A stretch of 64,000 nucleotides of DNA from Saccharum officinarum (Eukaryota; Streptophyta; Magnoliopsida; Poales; Poaceae): contig CM036199.1 in NCBI GenBank assembly GCA_020631735.1, forward strand, positions 20,563,553 through 20,627,552. Direction: 5' to 3'. Positions 1 to 12,359 of this stretch are shown here, piece after piece (within the stretch, counting starts at the first letter, position 1; each line of letters begins with the position of its first letter). Made by a program: the position numbers and the translations under genes. The notes beneath the pieces are model-generated. The model had not been told where the DNA came from. It did no database searches and saw only the letters and a program-made list of their open reading frames with translations.

Positions 1-3000
1 TTCATCCCCAAACCTAAATTTCAAAATGGAGGAAAAATTTAAAAATAGTTTTAATATAAACGTTGTAGGTCTTGGCTAGATGTACAACTTTGGTATTTTG
101 AGTTTTTGAAGTTTCAATATAAAATTTAAAGTAATTTTAAAATTACCAAATTCTAGAAAAATATCCCCTTTTGATTTCAAATTCAAATTTCAAAATTTAG
201 TTTGAATTTGAGAAAATTTTCAACATGAAACTTGTAGAGCTTGAAATTTTTAAGATTTCATATCTTGGGAATCTTTCAAGTTGCTACATGTTTTTGGAAG
301 TAATTTTGAAAAATAGTTTTGAAGTCAAAAGCTTGAGGGGGTTGCTACAGTAGCTGGCGAATCAAAGCAGGGCAGCGCGCGGCATGGGCGTCGGCGAGCC
401 GCCGTGGCCTTCGGCCATCTTCTAAACGCGCCTGAGGCCGTCTTCCATTTGACGTGGCTTCGCCAGAACTCCCGCGTGTCGCTTGGAGGTCGATTTCGAC
501 GCCCTATAAAGCCTAGCACCACCGTTTTCGTTTTCTTCTTCCCTATTTTTGCCGTCACCACCGCCTAGCTCCGCTGCTCGCTGCTGCCGCCATCGAGCCG
601 CCTCCGGCTAAGGTGACCGCATCAACCCGTTTGTCTCACTCCCGTGCATCTCTTAGACTCGCTAGCACCAGCCCAGCTCGCCCGGAGTACCCGCACCGCA
701 GCCTCCTTCTTCTTCTCCGATGAGCCGTAGCCACCGCGCCGCCTCACGTGGACAGCCACCACCACCGCCTCTCCACGCCTACCAATTGCCTAGCTACACT
801 CGCGGTGAGCCACTGATGCTTCTCAGGCATTCAATTTGATCGTTATCGGCTTGTGTCGCCAGAGCACCGTGCGCCGCGGCCGCCGTGCCACCATGGCCGG
901 GTGGGGCTCCCTCCATGGCGTCTGCGGGCAGGTGGTGTGTCCGAGGGGTTCGATAGATTGTGTAGGTTGTGATGCTCGGGGTAGCTTGGTCGGAGCTTCG
1001 TCGTCGGGGTCGTGGCCACCGACCGGCCGCCATGCCGCCATGGCAGGGCCGCGGGATGCGGGAAAGAAGAGGAGGAAGAGGGGGAGAAGGGAGCTGGGCC
1101 GGCCTAGTCTTGCTGGGCCGCGAGCGAGCGCGAGCGCGCGCACGGCTAGGCCGCAAGTGCGAGTGGGCCACGAGTGTGAAACGCGCGTCCAGCTGGGCCG
1201 AGCGAGGGAGAAGAGGGGCAGTAGGCCCGTGATGATGATATTTTGTTTTTCTTTTTTCAAAATGTGAAATAGTACTAGTTTTTGTTTATTTCAGTGGAAT
1301 TTTTGTAAAACTCCAAAAATATTGAAAATTTTTGTGAATCCTCTCTGTACTATGTAATATTTAGGAAAAATATTAAATGCTAATTTTAATTACTTTTTGT
1401 AAGTTATTTAATTAGCTCAATTAATTAATAAATTGCTTTTTCTTAATTTTTCTAGGTTTAATTAATTGTCCAAAAAATATGAAAATTGTTTTGTCACTTA
1501 GTTATGATGTAAGCTTCCTAAATTAAAAATTTGAGTTTAATTGGACAACTTTAATTTTATTATTAATTTATGCCTTATTAATTAATTAGTTAAACGTGTA
1601 ATTAGGGCTTAATGATTTAGGATTGTTTGACTTTATAATTGAGTGTTGACTTTGGGTCGTTAATACTTAATGACCTTCAGCACCTTTAATTGATTGTTTG
1701 AGCTCTCTTAATCATGTTATTAGGGCTTAAGTGGTATTATTTCATGTGATTAATAAAAGTCATTAGCGAAGTAGTTAAACTAATGAAATTCTACTTTCGG
1801 GGGTTAGGTTAGTGTTATTGTTTACAATGGTACCGTAAAGAAAAGTTGTACTCAACTTTGTAATCGTGTTATGCATCCACCGAGCATCATGTTTCATACT
1901 TCATCATATTGATCATATGTTATCATCGCGTGTAGTCCCCGTGAACGAGGAGATTTCCGAAGTTGAATCCATCCCCGATGAAGAGTTGACGTCCGTGGAG
2001 GTGGGATTTGACATTTGTGGTGCTGAACTGGAACCTGAACTTTCCATCAACCAAGGCAAGCCCCGGATGCATTTAAACATTCCTTGTGTTTTAAAAAACT
2101 TTACTCCACTTTGTTAATATTTGATTGCATTCGGTGATAGAAGTTGAGTGGCAACCTAATTACTGCATTACCATTCTTGATACTTCAATATTATCCTTGT
2201 TGTTGTTTTATTTGAAAATGCTTATATGCTTAGCCTTGCTTAATGAGAAAACTTTAAAAATATTTAGCAAAGTTTGAAGGGTTGTTATGAAACAACTGAA
2301 TGAATGAATGAATGAATGAATGAATGAATGAATGAATGATAATTTGAGATCGGTCGGTGGACTTGCATTGGAAAAGGAGTCCCAATGTAGTGTCTCCGAT
2401 TGTGTCGGTTAAGGACCGTACCGTTGTAGGCCTGCTTATGTTTCGAGACTTTGTAACTGATCACATGCTCCGGTAAGCCTAAGACCTCGGTAATGCTATT
2501 ATGTGAACGGCCAACAACGCACTGGAAGTGGAGAGATGGCGAAAGTAGTGTGTACCCTCGTGGCCAAGGGCTGGATTGGAGGTGTACTGTACTCTCGGGT
2601 GGTGCTGGACCCGGTCACGTGTTGGAGGATCCGAGTGAAGGTTGATATATGTCGGTTAGCATCCTACATATGTCGTGTGGTTAGGGATCCCCAGCTGGGA
2701 TTAATCGATTCAAATCGTCGTTGCTCCTCGGTTAAGGAGACTCGATCGCCTAACCTACATCGTAGTTAATAAGTGGAACATCGGTCGGAGAATAAGAACA
2801 AGTGGTATGAATTATCTGATCTAGATTAGAATCACTTACATTCTGTTGATGATTAATGCTGAAATAAAACATTGATATTAAGGATTCACTCTTAGTAGCT
2901 TTTATGCAAAAGAACTTTAAATCTAGCTGGAACCTTATCTTGATTCCCTCTGAGCCTGCATTCCTGAGTCTACTCTACCCTGTTTGGTCGGTTAAGTCTT

Positions 3001-3475
3001 GTGGAGTACTTTTATACTCAGGGTTTGTTGAACCCCTGTTGCAGGTGCGTCTCATGAGCAGGTTTGTTTCGGACCCTGCTGCATGACCGTCTTTGTGGTA
3101 AGCGACGACGAGTAGTTTGTTTGGCTCTTGGGCAGAGCGCCATGTTTTGGTGTTTGTAATAAAGTTACTAATGCTACTCCACTACTATGGTTGTAATAAC
3201 TAAACTTAAAGTTTGTAAGTTTGAAACAAAGAGTTTGTAAACTTATGTTACGTAAGACTTCCGTACTTTTACTCTGATATAATTTATTATATAAAATGTT
3301 GTAATACTGTGATGTCTCTGAAATGTGATCCTGCTCGTAAGATCGTGGATGATTCAGGTTTCCCGAGGACACCCGACAGACTTCTTAAGTTCTGCGGTAC
3401 ACATGTATGTTGTTAGAGGTCTTTCAGACAATGATAAGTACATGTGGGGTACATAATTTAGGAGGTTCTGCCACA
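1..3475 (+). mobile_element. 3' part of a long Tekay/Del-like gypsy LTR, left end outside window
   Basis: No convincing protein is encoded. The layout matches two complete LTRs elsewhere in the window (47576-52984 and 57387-60645): an AT-rich start, a GC-rich island (about 340-1240) with a TATA box at 505-510, about 600 bases of AT-rich sequence, then conserved short islands. The islands include GGCAAGCCCCGGATGCAT near 2055-2072 and ATACTCAGGGTTT followed by TTGCAGGT near 3013-3046. The right edge is placed after GGTTCTGCCACA at 3475, which parallels the GGTTCTGTTACA end of the 5.4-kb LTR. Neither the other end nor the target duplication can be seen, so solo LTR, 5' LTR and 3' LTR remain possible; no primer-binding site follows. 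The Tekay/Del assignment is inferred from the TGTAACACCC start of the relatives and from LTR length. Confidence 0.6.
2297..2339. repeat. (TGAA)n microsatellite
   Basis: About ten and a half perfect TGAA units lie inside the long LTR. Confidence 0.95.
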
Positions 3476-3870
3476 ATGGCGCAGTGAGCGGCTAGGCGTG
3501 GGATTAGGGCACGCGGTGGCGGCGTGAGGTGGCTGGCCGCACGCAGCACGCGTGGGGATGGCCACGGTGGCCAACAAAGTGGACCGAGCAAGAATTTTCT
3601 TTTTTTAGAGGAGTGAGTTGCGCTTGGTGGGATGGGGGAGTGGGACGAGTGGTTGAGTGGATGACCACGACGGTTAGCGGAGTGAGTCGCGCGGTGTCCG
3701 GATGTGGGCGGACGCCCATGATGAAGCATTATTGTTTCTTAAAACCTCTAGTAACATTCACGTGCAAACATGTACACTCACTTTTATCAACACTCACTTG
3801 CAGCACCTCCATAAGATCAAACTGGACTAAAATTTTTTGAGATTGTCGAAGTCACGACATTCTTACTAGC
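3476..3870. other. spacer, no gene recognised
   Basis: This is GC-rich, then AT-rich, sequence after the LTR end. Open frames on both strands are short, compositionally biased and match no family I recognise. Confidence 0.5.
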
Positions 3871-4064
3871 AGTATAAAGTTTGTAATATAGTAGTTCAAA
3901 GGTTATAAATTCTGAGTGTAAAGTTTTGAACCTAACAGTACAAATTTGTAATGTGGTAGTTTAAAGTTCATAAATTTTAAGTATAAAGTTTTGAACCTAG
4001 CAATAAAGTTTATAACATGATAGTTAAAAGTTTATAAATTTTGAGTGCAAACTTTTGAATCATT
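3871..4064 (+). repeat. diverged tandem repeat, about 65 bp x 3
   Basis: Three consecutive degenerate copies share the pattern AGTATAAAGTTT...ATAGTTCAAA...TATAAATTTTGAGTG...AAGTTTTGAACC. Copies start near 3871, 3937 and 4002. It lies just outside the CACTA element. Confidence 0.7.
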
Positions 4065-4236
4065 TACTTTTTTGATATATGAATTTTAACACATGACTTG
4101 AGAGCTATAAATATAGAAAGTTTCATAGAGTGATTCTAAAGTTTGCATTTTCCAAATAAAAAGTTTTGATATGCAAGATGAAAACCTAGATATAGAAAGT
4201 TTTATTTATTTAACAGGTTGGGCTGTTTGTGCATGT

Positions 4237-5671
4237 CACTACTGGAATCAGGCACTTTGCCAAGTGTCCAGGTTACTCGGCAAAGCCCTAAATACACTCG
4301 GTAAAGACTTTGTCGAGTGCCACACTCGGCAAAGAGCACACGGCAAAAAAGCTATCGGCAAAGCGGCCTTTACCGAGTGTCTTTTATCGGACACTCGGCA
4401 AAGGCTTTGCCGAGGCCGAACCGAAAAAATCTAAAAAAAATAGGGAAAAAATATTTTTTTTAATTAGAGGAGGGACCCACCAGCCAGTCATATGGCAACT
4501 GCTCCTAAGTGACCAGCCAAAGCAATTTTTTGAAACTTCGCGTCCAACGAGAATCGAATCTGCGACCTCTCACACACGCACAAGCTCCTCTATCACTGCA
4601 CCTCTCTTTCATTTGTAACTATTATATTCCATTTCGGTTCCCCAAATATTATACCAAATCAAGTGTAAATTAATTGTTTGAGGCCCTAAATGAATTCAAA
4701 TCAAAAAGTTGTCAATTATAAAGTTTCATAACTTTTCGAGATCTATAATTTTCATTTAGGAAGTTTCTCCATCCGAGGTCATTTGAAAAATTTGAATTTT
4801 AAAATTTTGAATTTCAAACATAGTTTTACATGGCATGATGATTTCAAATTAAAAGTTGTCAACTACAAAGTTTTATAACTTTTTGAGATCTACAATTTTC
4901 ATTTAGGAAGTTTCTCCATCCGAGGTCGTTTGAAAATTTCAAATTTTAAAATTTAAAATTTCAAACGTAGTTTTGCATGACAAGATGATTTCAAATTAAA
5001 AAGTTATCAACTATAAAGTTTCATAACTTTTCGAGATCTACAAAGTTTATTTTGGTTGTTTTTCCATCCGAGGTCTTTTGAAAAATTCGAATTTTAAATT
5101 TTTGAAATTCGGATGCAGTTTTACATGACAACATGATTTTAAATTAAAAAGCTGTCAACTACAATGTTTCATAACTTTTCGAGATCTACAATTTTTATTT
5201 ATGAAGTTTTTCCATATGAGGTCGTGGTTCTAACATTATTCACAAATCTTATCTCTCTCTTATAGTTTCATAAAACTATATGAGAGACATGTAGATTTTG
5301 TGAACAACGTTACTATCGCTTTGTCGAATGAAGAAATGACCAAAATAAACTTTATAGATCTTGAGAAGTTATGAAACTTTGTAGTTAAAAACTTTTTAAT
5401 TTAAATTCTTTTAGGGCTTCAAAATGTGCTTTAAAAACTGTTTTGCCGAGTGAAGAAAAAACACTCGGCAAAGACCTTATTTGCCGAGTGTTTTTTTTTT
5501 GCACTCGGCAAATAAGGTCTTTGCCGAGTGTTTTTTTTTGCACTCGGCAAAATAGCTTCTTTGTTGAGTGTTTTTTATTTAGCACTCGACAAAGAGCTTC
5601 TTTACCGAGTATAAAAAAACATACTCGACAAACCACGTGCCACTCAGGCAAAGAACCAGACTCTGGTAGTG
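4237..5671. mobile_element. non-autonomous CACTA (En/Spm) DNA transposon
   Basis: The left end begins CACTACTGGAATCAGGC and the right end is the inverted CACTACCAGAGTCTGG (read from the other strand). The element is flanked by a 3-bp TGT duplication at 4234-4236 and 5672-5674. Both subterminal regions are packed with CACTCGGCAAAG in direct and inverted orientation (about 4253-4420 and 5440-5640), typical of grass CACTA elements as transposase-binding repeats. No transposase is encoded, so it would depend on an autonomous relative. The interior is mostly a tandem repeat (4690-5226). Confidence 0.93.
4690..5226 (+). repeat. tandem repeat of about 150 bp, four copies, inside CACTA
   Basis: Four degenerate copies carry the string ATAACTTTTCGAGATCTAC, then TTTCTCCATCCGAGGTC, then an AT-rich ATTTTAAA tract. 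It fills the core of the CACTA element. Confidence 0.8.
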
Positions 5672-5674
5672 TGT

Positions 5675-6669
5675 ATCGCAGACGTCAGTGCCGCTTCTAC
5701 CGCAACCGTGTGCACCAGCTCGCCCGTCGGGCCATCAGTTTAATTACATCGCGCGTGGATAATCCTCCGTGCGCTGCTAATAGCTGGTAATGCCCGCGCC
5801 GCTACCAGTACCTGCGCAAGGCATGAGCATCATACTGTTAAGAAAACTTATTTGAAGATTTTTCACTAGTCTATATTCTTTTTTTTCTTTTTTTAGAAGG
5901 AAAGGGGATTATATTAAAACTTGTTACGTTACATCCTCAAATTATATATAAAAAAGTCTGAAATAAAAAATACACAATATTCTATTCATATTCTTCCATC
6001 TTCTTCTTTCCCAATGACATCCCTGAAACGTCAGAGCCAAAATACAATCTTTTATGTCGAATTCAACTACCAGCCCCAAAACATTGGACACACCGCAAAA
6101 TCCAACGCTTCGAAACGAGTCCAAAACGCATCTGAATCGATAAAAGAATATCAGAAGTTGCATCGTCGGGAGGAGCATGGGATGCGGATTTATCACCTTT
6201 AAATCTTTATTTCCTCTCCGCGAACAATGATGATGAGATCGATGACGCCGAGTAGCTATCTTCGTTGGGGCGCCTAGAAGCACCCCTCCCCTTACAGATA
6301 ATGGTCACAATCTGGCCGCCTAGCGATAAAATCGACGCCTGCAATGGCGATCTTATCGTGACAATTATCAAAGTCATCGCATGAAACATAGTCCCGACCG
6401 AAAATCTTCTGATTTTAGTGGAAGATTTATTTGGACTAAACCAGCTGGGAAAAAAACTACTGGAAATTAAAGAGATGAGTCCCCTCCTCTTTTATCCTCG
6501 GCGGACGCACCGGAAAAGAAGGAGAAGGGCACGAGGTGGAGGCACGGCGACGGCGTGAGAACGATCTAAGGGCGGCGGCGGCCTTTTCCTGTTGACCTAC
6601 GCGGAAGGATGTGTGGAAACGACATCCAGATTCTACTACATTCATAGTCTAAAGTTCAGATTTTGTTAC
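5675..6669. other. about 1 kb without recognisable gene
   Basis: The sequence between the CACTA element and the Stowaway MITE has only short open frames on both strands, with no recognisable domain and no flanking gene structure. Confidence 0.45.
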
Positions 6670-6671
6670 TA

Positions 6672-6930
6672 CTCCCTCCATCCCAAATTATAAGGCATTC
6701 CAAGAATCTTGGAGAGTCAAAAGATATTAAGTTTGACCAAATTTATATGACAAGATAATAATATTTATGACACCAATTAAGTATCATTAGATTTTTCATT
6801 AATTATATTTTCGTAGTATACCTATTTGATGTTATAAATTTTTGTAATTTTCTTTATAATTTTAGTCAAACTTAAGATGCTTTGATTCTCCAAGATTCTT
6901 GGAATGCCTTATAATTTGGAATGGAGGGAG
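6672..6930. mobile_element. Stowaway-type MITE (Tc1/mariner)
   Basis: This is a 259-bp element with long terminal inverted repeats beginning CTCCCTCCATCCCAAATTAT, flanked by TA at 6670-6671 and 6931-6932. Both halves fold back over CCAAGAATCTTGGAGA. The TIR and TA target site are the Stowaway hallmark, and there is no coding capacity. Confidence 0.95.
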
Positions 6931-7184
6931 TACAAACGAGATCCAAACCGAGCCTTCAGATATATAGGAGGTGATGTTTAATAATCACAGCTCCCCATTG
7001 TCAGACACAGGCGTCACGATGAACAAGCTCTGTTCTAACTTCTAACTATCATCGGGTATACCTCGATCATACTGCAGCAAACAAACATTGGTACATACTC
7101 CCGATCGTAATTCTGCCAGTGCCAGACACCCGATCTGCAACGACGATAATATGATGATGACACCAGCATGCCAACCGTGCTAGC

Positions 7185-8527
7185 TAGCTAGTACGACGGG
7201 CAGTCGGGCACAGGCATGCCAAATCGCTGAAAGAATCCGCTTCCCTAGCCAAGCTCTCCATGTTACGCACGAACCTGCCAAGTTCAAAGTCCTCCTGAAT
7301 CCTGATTGTCGTCACACCGTGCCACCTCGACCTCGTCGACGGCAACAGCGACGGTGCTGATGGCGCCAAGGACGGCGCAGCCTTGACACTTGGCCTCCCT
7401 GAGGATGTAAGCCCAATACGCCAGCCATTCGTAACCGCTCAGGTCGCGGCCGTCGGCCAGCTCGACGATCCTGCAGATCGTAGCGACCGCTTCCTGGAGC
7501 CTGCCCAGGAGCGCGCTCCCTTCTCCCGCCGCCTGAGCCGCTGCTGCCGCCGTCGGACCCATGTGTATCTGCCGGCCTGCCCCTGCGAGCTCAGCCACTG
7601 CACAAATTTTGGAGTCGAATGTTTTAAACGATGGTGAGTCGTCCCCAGTTCTGCAGTACGCGGGACGACTCCAACTCCATCGTGACCTCTTAAACCCAAC
7701 ATCTTCTGCGAATGTCAGCGCCGGTGCCAATATCTCGAGTTTAAGCAGCTTTATAAGATACTGATATCGCTGGAGAGGTCCTCCAGTCTCTCCACCGCGT
7801 TGTTCAGCCTCTCCATGTCCTCTTCACCTGAGAAGAGGAGCGTCTTTGTGGCGCTCAAGATGCCCTGCGCCTGCGGCATGCCCGACGCAGCATTATTATT
7901 CCCTGCAATGGCCGTAGCCGAAGCGGTAGACGAGGAGGACGAAGAAGATGGATCTTCCTGGTGCTGCTGCTGCTGGGCGGCGTTGCCGTCGCCGGTGGCT
8001 TGAGCTGGAGCTACTTCTCGCTGCCCTCCGCGGCGGCCTCCTTCAGCCTGTCGCGCCACTTGACCAGCGAGGCGTTGTTCCCGATGGCGTGCTTCTCCGA
8101 CGCCTCGACCGCGCTGTTGATCTTACGTGTGTTCAGTTCGCGAAAAGTAGCTGAAAAGTTACTGTACTATCTTTCGTTGTTATTTGGTAAAATTTGTTCA
8201 ATTATGGACTAACTAGGCTCAAAAGATTTGTCTCGACATTTACAGACAAACTATGTAATTAGTTATCTTTTTTATCTACACTTAATGCTCCATGCATGCG
8301 TCAAAAGATTTGATGTGATGGGTGGAAGAGGAAATATTTTGGGTTGGGATAAGGAAGTGAACAAGGCCTTAATGAGCAGCATGTTCAGCCGCCACAGCGT
8401 CTTGTCGGCGGCCGCGGCCGCGTCCTTCGTATCGAGCTTCCCCATGAGTCCGGAGAACAGTACTCTTGTGAGTTCGCCGGTCACGGCAGATGCGGCAGAG
8501 CTCAGTAGATACTAGATACTCAGCCAT
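7185..8527 (-). pseudogene. decayed NLR-type N-terminal region (grass resistance-gene family fragment)
   Basis: Read from 8527 downward, a start (MAE...) is followed after a one-base frame change by a segment with VTGELTRVLFSGLMGKL, then INSAVEASEKHAIG...LVKWRDRLKEAA. After another frame change comes a glutamine/serine-rich linker and LLFSGEEDMERLNNAVERLE, and finally LLGRLQEAVATICRIVELAD...YWAYILREAKCQG. The last block resembles the N-terminal helical region of grass NB-ARC/LRR proteins; this comes from memory of the family, not from a search. No NB-ARC or LRR follows. Frameshifts, an in-frame stop near 7975 and a MITE inserted at 8126-8368 show that it is dead. An unrelated helical protein family is the main alternative. 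Confidence 0.45.
8126..8368. mobile_element. MITE with TTA target duplication, inserted in a reading frame
   Basis: A 243-bp insertion is flanked by TTA at 8123-8125 and 8369-8371. Imperfect terminal repeats (TGTTCAGTTC on the left; TTGTTCACTTC read inward from the right) place it in the common grass CCTTGTTTA/CTTGTTCA MITE group. Removing it with one TTA copy rejoins the minus-strand frame of the surrounding pseudogene (...NMLLI-KINSAVEA...), which confirms the edges. The 3-bp TWA-type duplication suggests PIF/Harbinger (Tourist). Confidence 0.8.
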
Positions 8528-9424
8528 GGCTTCGGCCTTCGATAATGGGAATCAAAAGCGCCTGCAATCTAGCGACACATTCAATTGTATGTATTCATCT
8601 GCTGGTGGAGTATTCATGTCGCTATAAGTAGGGGTTTATAAGGGGCTGAATAGTTGCAGAAATGGAGTCTGCGCGGACAAGATGGTGAAAGCTGACAAAG
8701 AATTGGCATCAGTGGCATACGCAGTCGGAGGCATCGAGGCAGACAAGCTTTTCCTGTAGCTTGCATCGCCCTCGGCAGCGAGGGCCTGCCGGCCTGCACT
8801 GCAATGTATACAAAAGACAAGAAAAATGGCAAATCGCGTATAACTGGTCCAGGTTGTAGGGCTGCAGGGAACGGAGATCGCCGGCAGAAAGTCCTTTCAA
8901 GCTGCACATTATCTGCACATCATCGCACCATCTTCTGTTGTCACACGACAGCAGAGTTGCATAAAATCAAAGGAGAACGCTGATGAACTTGTTTCCGAAC
9001 AAAATTTCTGCCCCTCGAAACCCAAATTGCCAAGGGAGTTCATATTTTTATGAAGAAGACTTCAGGAAAGCCTACTTTTGAATGATACAAGAGCTTCCTT
9101 TCCCTACGTTTGGATTTGGATGGTTAGATTCTTGGCCTCAGCTTTAAGTAGCCATCAAATCATGGCTCTAGGGCGATTAACGACTTCCTTCAAAAAGACC
9201 CGTGCAATCCTGTTGCGCGCGCTGGAAGTTTTTTTTAAAAGCGCACCGGGCCACCGGGGTTTGTTAACGACTTAATCGCACCTGAAGACGACGCCTCGGC
9301 GGACCGGAGGGTAGCCACCGGCCCATCACCTGTCCACCACTGCCCGGCCTGCCGACCCCCGGCCTTTGCCTGCGCATTCTCCAATCTCCAGCGGTCCAGT
9401 GCCATCCAGTGATACTGGTGATCT
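8528..9424. other. about 0.9 kb, nothing recognised
   Basis: Short open frames occur on both strands with no family resemblance. The sequence immediately before the LINE (9230-9424) is GC-rich and of unknown origin. Confidence 0.4.
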
Positions 9425-9435
9425 AAAAGCTCCCG

Positions 9436-11395
9436 GTGCTGATGGAATTGCCAGCTATATTTTATAAACATTTTTGGCATATTGTGGGACACGATGTGGT
9501 AAGTGAGGCTATGAGTTTTCTGAATGGAGGTGCTATGCCACAGGACTGGAATGACACAGTAGTTGCTCTTATTCCAAAGGTTGCAAACCCAGATAAAGTT
9601 AAGGATCTCAGACCAATCAGCCTGTGTAATGTGATATACAAGATTGCCTCAAAGGTTCTATCAAATCGATTGAAAGTTATCTTGTCTGACATTATTGCTT
9701 TAAACCAAAGTGCATTTGTACCTGGAAGACTTATTACTGATAATGTTCTATTGGCTTATGAGATGACACACTATATACAGACCAAAAGAAGGGGTATTGA
9801 TGGGTATGCTGCTGTCAAACTAGATATGAACAAAGCATATGACCGAGTAGAATGGAATTTCTTGAGGATGATGATGGGCAGCCTGGGCTTTAGTGAGAAT
9901 TGGATTGATCTTATCATGAAGTGTGACTACAGTTAGATACCACATCAAAATTAATGGCGAGCTCAGTGAAGAAACTAGTCCACAATGGGGTCTTCGACAG
10001 GGAGATCCTCAGTCCCCCTATCTTTTCTTGATATGTGTTGAAGCTTTTTCATGTTTGCTTCTTGCTGCAGAAATTACAGGGGAACTATCTGGAATTAAAG
10101 TATGCCAAAATGCACCGAGTATCAATCACTTATTATTTGCAGATGACTCTTTGCTACTCCTGAAAGCTAATGAATGGAGTGCAAACCATCTACAAAATAT
10201 CCTTTCTTTGTATGAAGATTGTTCAGGGCAAACCATCAATAAAAACAAGTCCTCAGTCATGTTCAGTAAAAACACAAAGAATGCTGAAAAGTCGCAGGTA
10301 ATGTCAATCTTGAATATCTCAACAGAAGCCTATAATGAAAAATATTTGGGGCTGCCAATTTATATGGGAAAATCAAAGAAACAAACTTTTGCTTATCTAA
10401 AGGAAAGGGTGTGGAAAAGAATTCAGGAGTGGAAAGAAAAGCTTTTATCAAAGGCCGTCAAAGATGTCCTTATCAAGGCAATAGCACAAGCTATCCCGAC
10501 TTATGCAATGTCATGCTTTGATCTTACAAAGGTCTATGTGATGAAATTAGCAATATGATATACCGTTTTTGGTGGGCTCAGCAAGAGAATGAAAATAAGG
10601 TACACTGGCTTTCCTGGGAAGTCCTGAGCTGTAGAAAGGACAAAGGAGGTTTGGGCTATAGGGACCTCCATTTATTCAACCTTGCTGTGCTAGCACGGCA
10701 AGGCTGGCGTCTCCTCTTGAACCAAAGCTCTTCATGTGCTCAAGTCCTGCGTGCTAAATATTTCCCAAGTGGAGATCTACTATCTGTTATTGAAAAACCA
10801 GGCATTTCCTATTCATGGCGAAGCATTGTCCGCGGGGTACAGGCACTCAAAGATGGTCTAATCTGGCGTGTTGGCGATGGCACACAAATTAATATATGGT
10901 TAGACCCCTAAATTCCAAATGGCGGCACAAGAAGACCAGCTACTCCAAGAGGACACATAATTGTGACTAAAGTGTCTGAGTTGATTGACCACCCAAGTAC
11001 GGGTGAATGGGATAGTGCTTCAGTGAAGGATATTTTCTGGGAGCAAGATGCAAAAAATATTTTGGCTATTCCTTTTAAGCAAGGTATGATGGATAACTTG
11101 GCATGACACTTTGATTCAAAAGGGCGCTTCTCAGTGAAATCAGCATATCATGTTCTAGCGGCTAACAGAGATATGAAGAAAAATAAGCAAAAAGGTGAGT
11201 CAAGCAACACTGAGGTTACTGGAACATCTTTCAAGTGGAGTAATATCTGGGGGCTTACATGTCAACCAAAGGTGAAACAATTTCTATGGAGGCTGGCTCA
11301 TAACAGCCTTCCGTTGCGTACTAAGATCTCACGCAGGGGCATGGACATTGACACACGATGCCCAGTCTGTTGGCGTCCGGAGGGCATTGCTTTCT
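9436..11395 (+). pseudogene. LINE reverse transcriptase and zf-RVT domain, frameshifted
   Basis: This encoded the polymerase of a non-LTR retrotransposon. Recognisable blocks in order are LRPISLCNVIYKI; LDMNKAYDRVEW (motif A, catalytic Asp); GLRQGDPQSPYLF (motif B); LLFADDSLLLL (motif C, the FADD form of YxDD); a thumb region with KYLGLP; KGGLGYRDL; and RFSVKSAYH followed by the zf-RVT segment WGLTCQPKVKQFLWRLAHNSLP...CPVC. The reading frame is lost near 9930 (two bases missing between IMKC and TTVRYHIKING), near 10545, at a stop near 10909, and again near 11104. No full-length product is possible. A degenerate RNase H segment follows at about 11880-12290. Confidence 0.9.
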
Positions 11396-11879
11396 AAAAT
11401 GTAAAATGGTGAAAAAAAATGTTGGATAGCTTTGTCCATAGAATATATCCGCATTGATATTTTGGAGTCAACTTCAGCAAAGGATATGCTGCTGAAAATC
11501 CTGTCGTTACAGCAAGAAGCAAAGATGAAAGTAATATGTCTCCTTTTTTTCATGGTGGGAGGCACGCAATAAGGCAAATGCTGTTGTGGTCGACAGCGGA
11601 GGTTGTACATAGAGCCATGTCCATAAACCCTTCCTGCTCTATGGAGTGGTGAGAGAAAGGTGTATAACCGATGACAGAAAAGGTACGCTGGTGTCCGCCA
11701 AACTCTGAATATGTGAAAATTAACTTTGATGGTTCTTTTATCTAGGACAGAAAGAGTAGAGTCTGGGGTTTTGTTGTGAGGGATCATGAAGGAGGCTCAG
11801 AAATCATTTTGAACGCACTCGAAGATACTCCTAGGTACCGAGGCTCAAGTGGAAGCTTGTTTGAGTCCGTCTGGAGATA

Positions 11880-12295
11880 GTGTTAATCTTGATGCAAAAT
11901 AGGTGTGCGATTTGTGCCGAATGTACCATGATTTTGGCAGGCGCGGGAACTTTGGATAATGTTCATGATGCTCTATGTGCAGAAGCGCATACCTACTTGA
12001 TAGCTATCACCACGGCAGCTGATCAAGGAATCATGCAAATTCAGCTTGAATCTGATTCTATGGTTTTGGTAAAGGCCCTAAAATCTCCTGACTATGATCT
12101 TTCTGCTGGAGGTACTATGTTTAGAGAAGCTAAATTTCTTCTAGACACATAGTTCATTTCTTTTGATATAAATTATGTTCCACGTTCTTGTAATGTCTAT
12201 GCACATGAGTTAGCTCGCTGTGGTCTATTATAGGACCCGAATCAATCCTATGTTTGGGTTGATCCCCTCCCAGAGTTTATAATTTCTTTGGCGGT
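11880..12295 (+). pseudogene. degenerate RNase H-like tail of the LINE
   Basis: The translation keeps ALCAEAHTYLIAITTAADQG, then IQLESDSMVLVKAL and, after a stop at about 12150, VPRSCNVYAHELARCG. These are the order and spacing of plant-type RNase H domains (E in CAEA, D in LESD, D replaced by Y in NxYAH). It completes the 3' half of the LINE. Confidence 0.7.
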
Positions 12296-12359
12296 TCGTG
12301 ACCTTCACGATCCACCTTAGACGTAATAAAGTTGCGAGTCTTTGCTTTAAAAAAAAATA

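Larger units (their letters stand above)
9425..12359 (+). mobile_element. 5'-truncated plant L1-type LINE
   Basis: The element starts inside the reverse transcriptase (KAPGADG block) and runs through RT, a zinc-binding zf-RVT domain and an RNase H-like tail. It ends with AATAAA at 12325-12330 and a short poly(A) at 12349-12357. The endonuclease half is missing, as expected from incomplete target-primed reverse transcription. I could not find a convincing target duplication, so the left edge is approximate. Confidence 0.85.

Noticed and set aside
4310..5790. Open frames through CACTCGGCAAAG repeats
   Set aside because: They are repeat translations within the CACTA element and its flank.
7383..8515. 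Plus-strand open frames opposite the NLR-like fragment
   Set aside because: They are shadows of the minus-strand reading, whose frame is supported by the MITE rejoining at 8123-8371.
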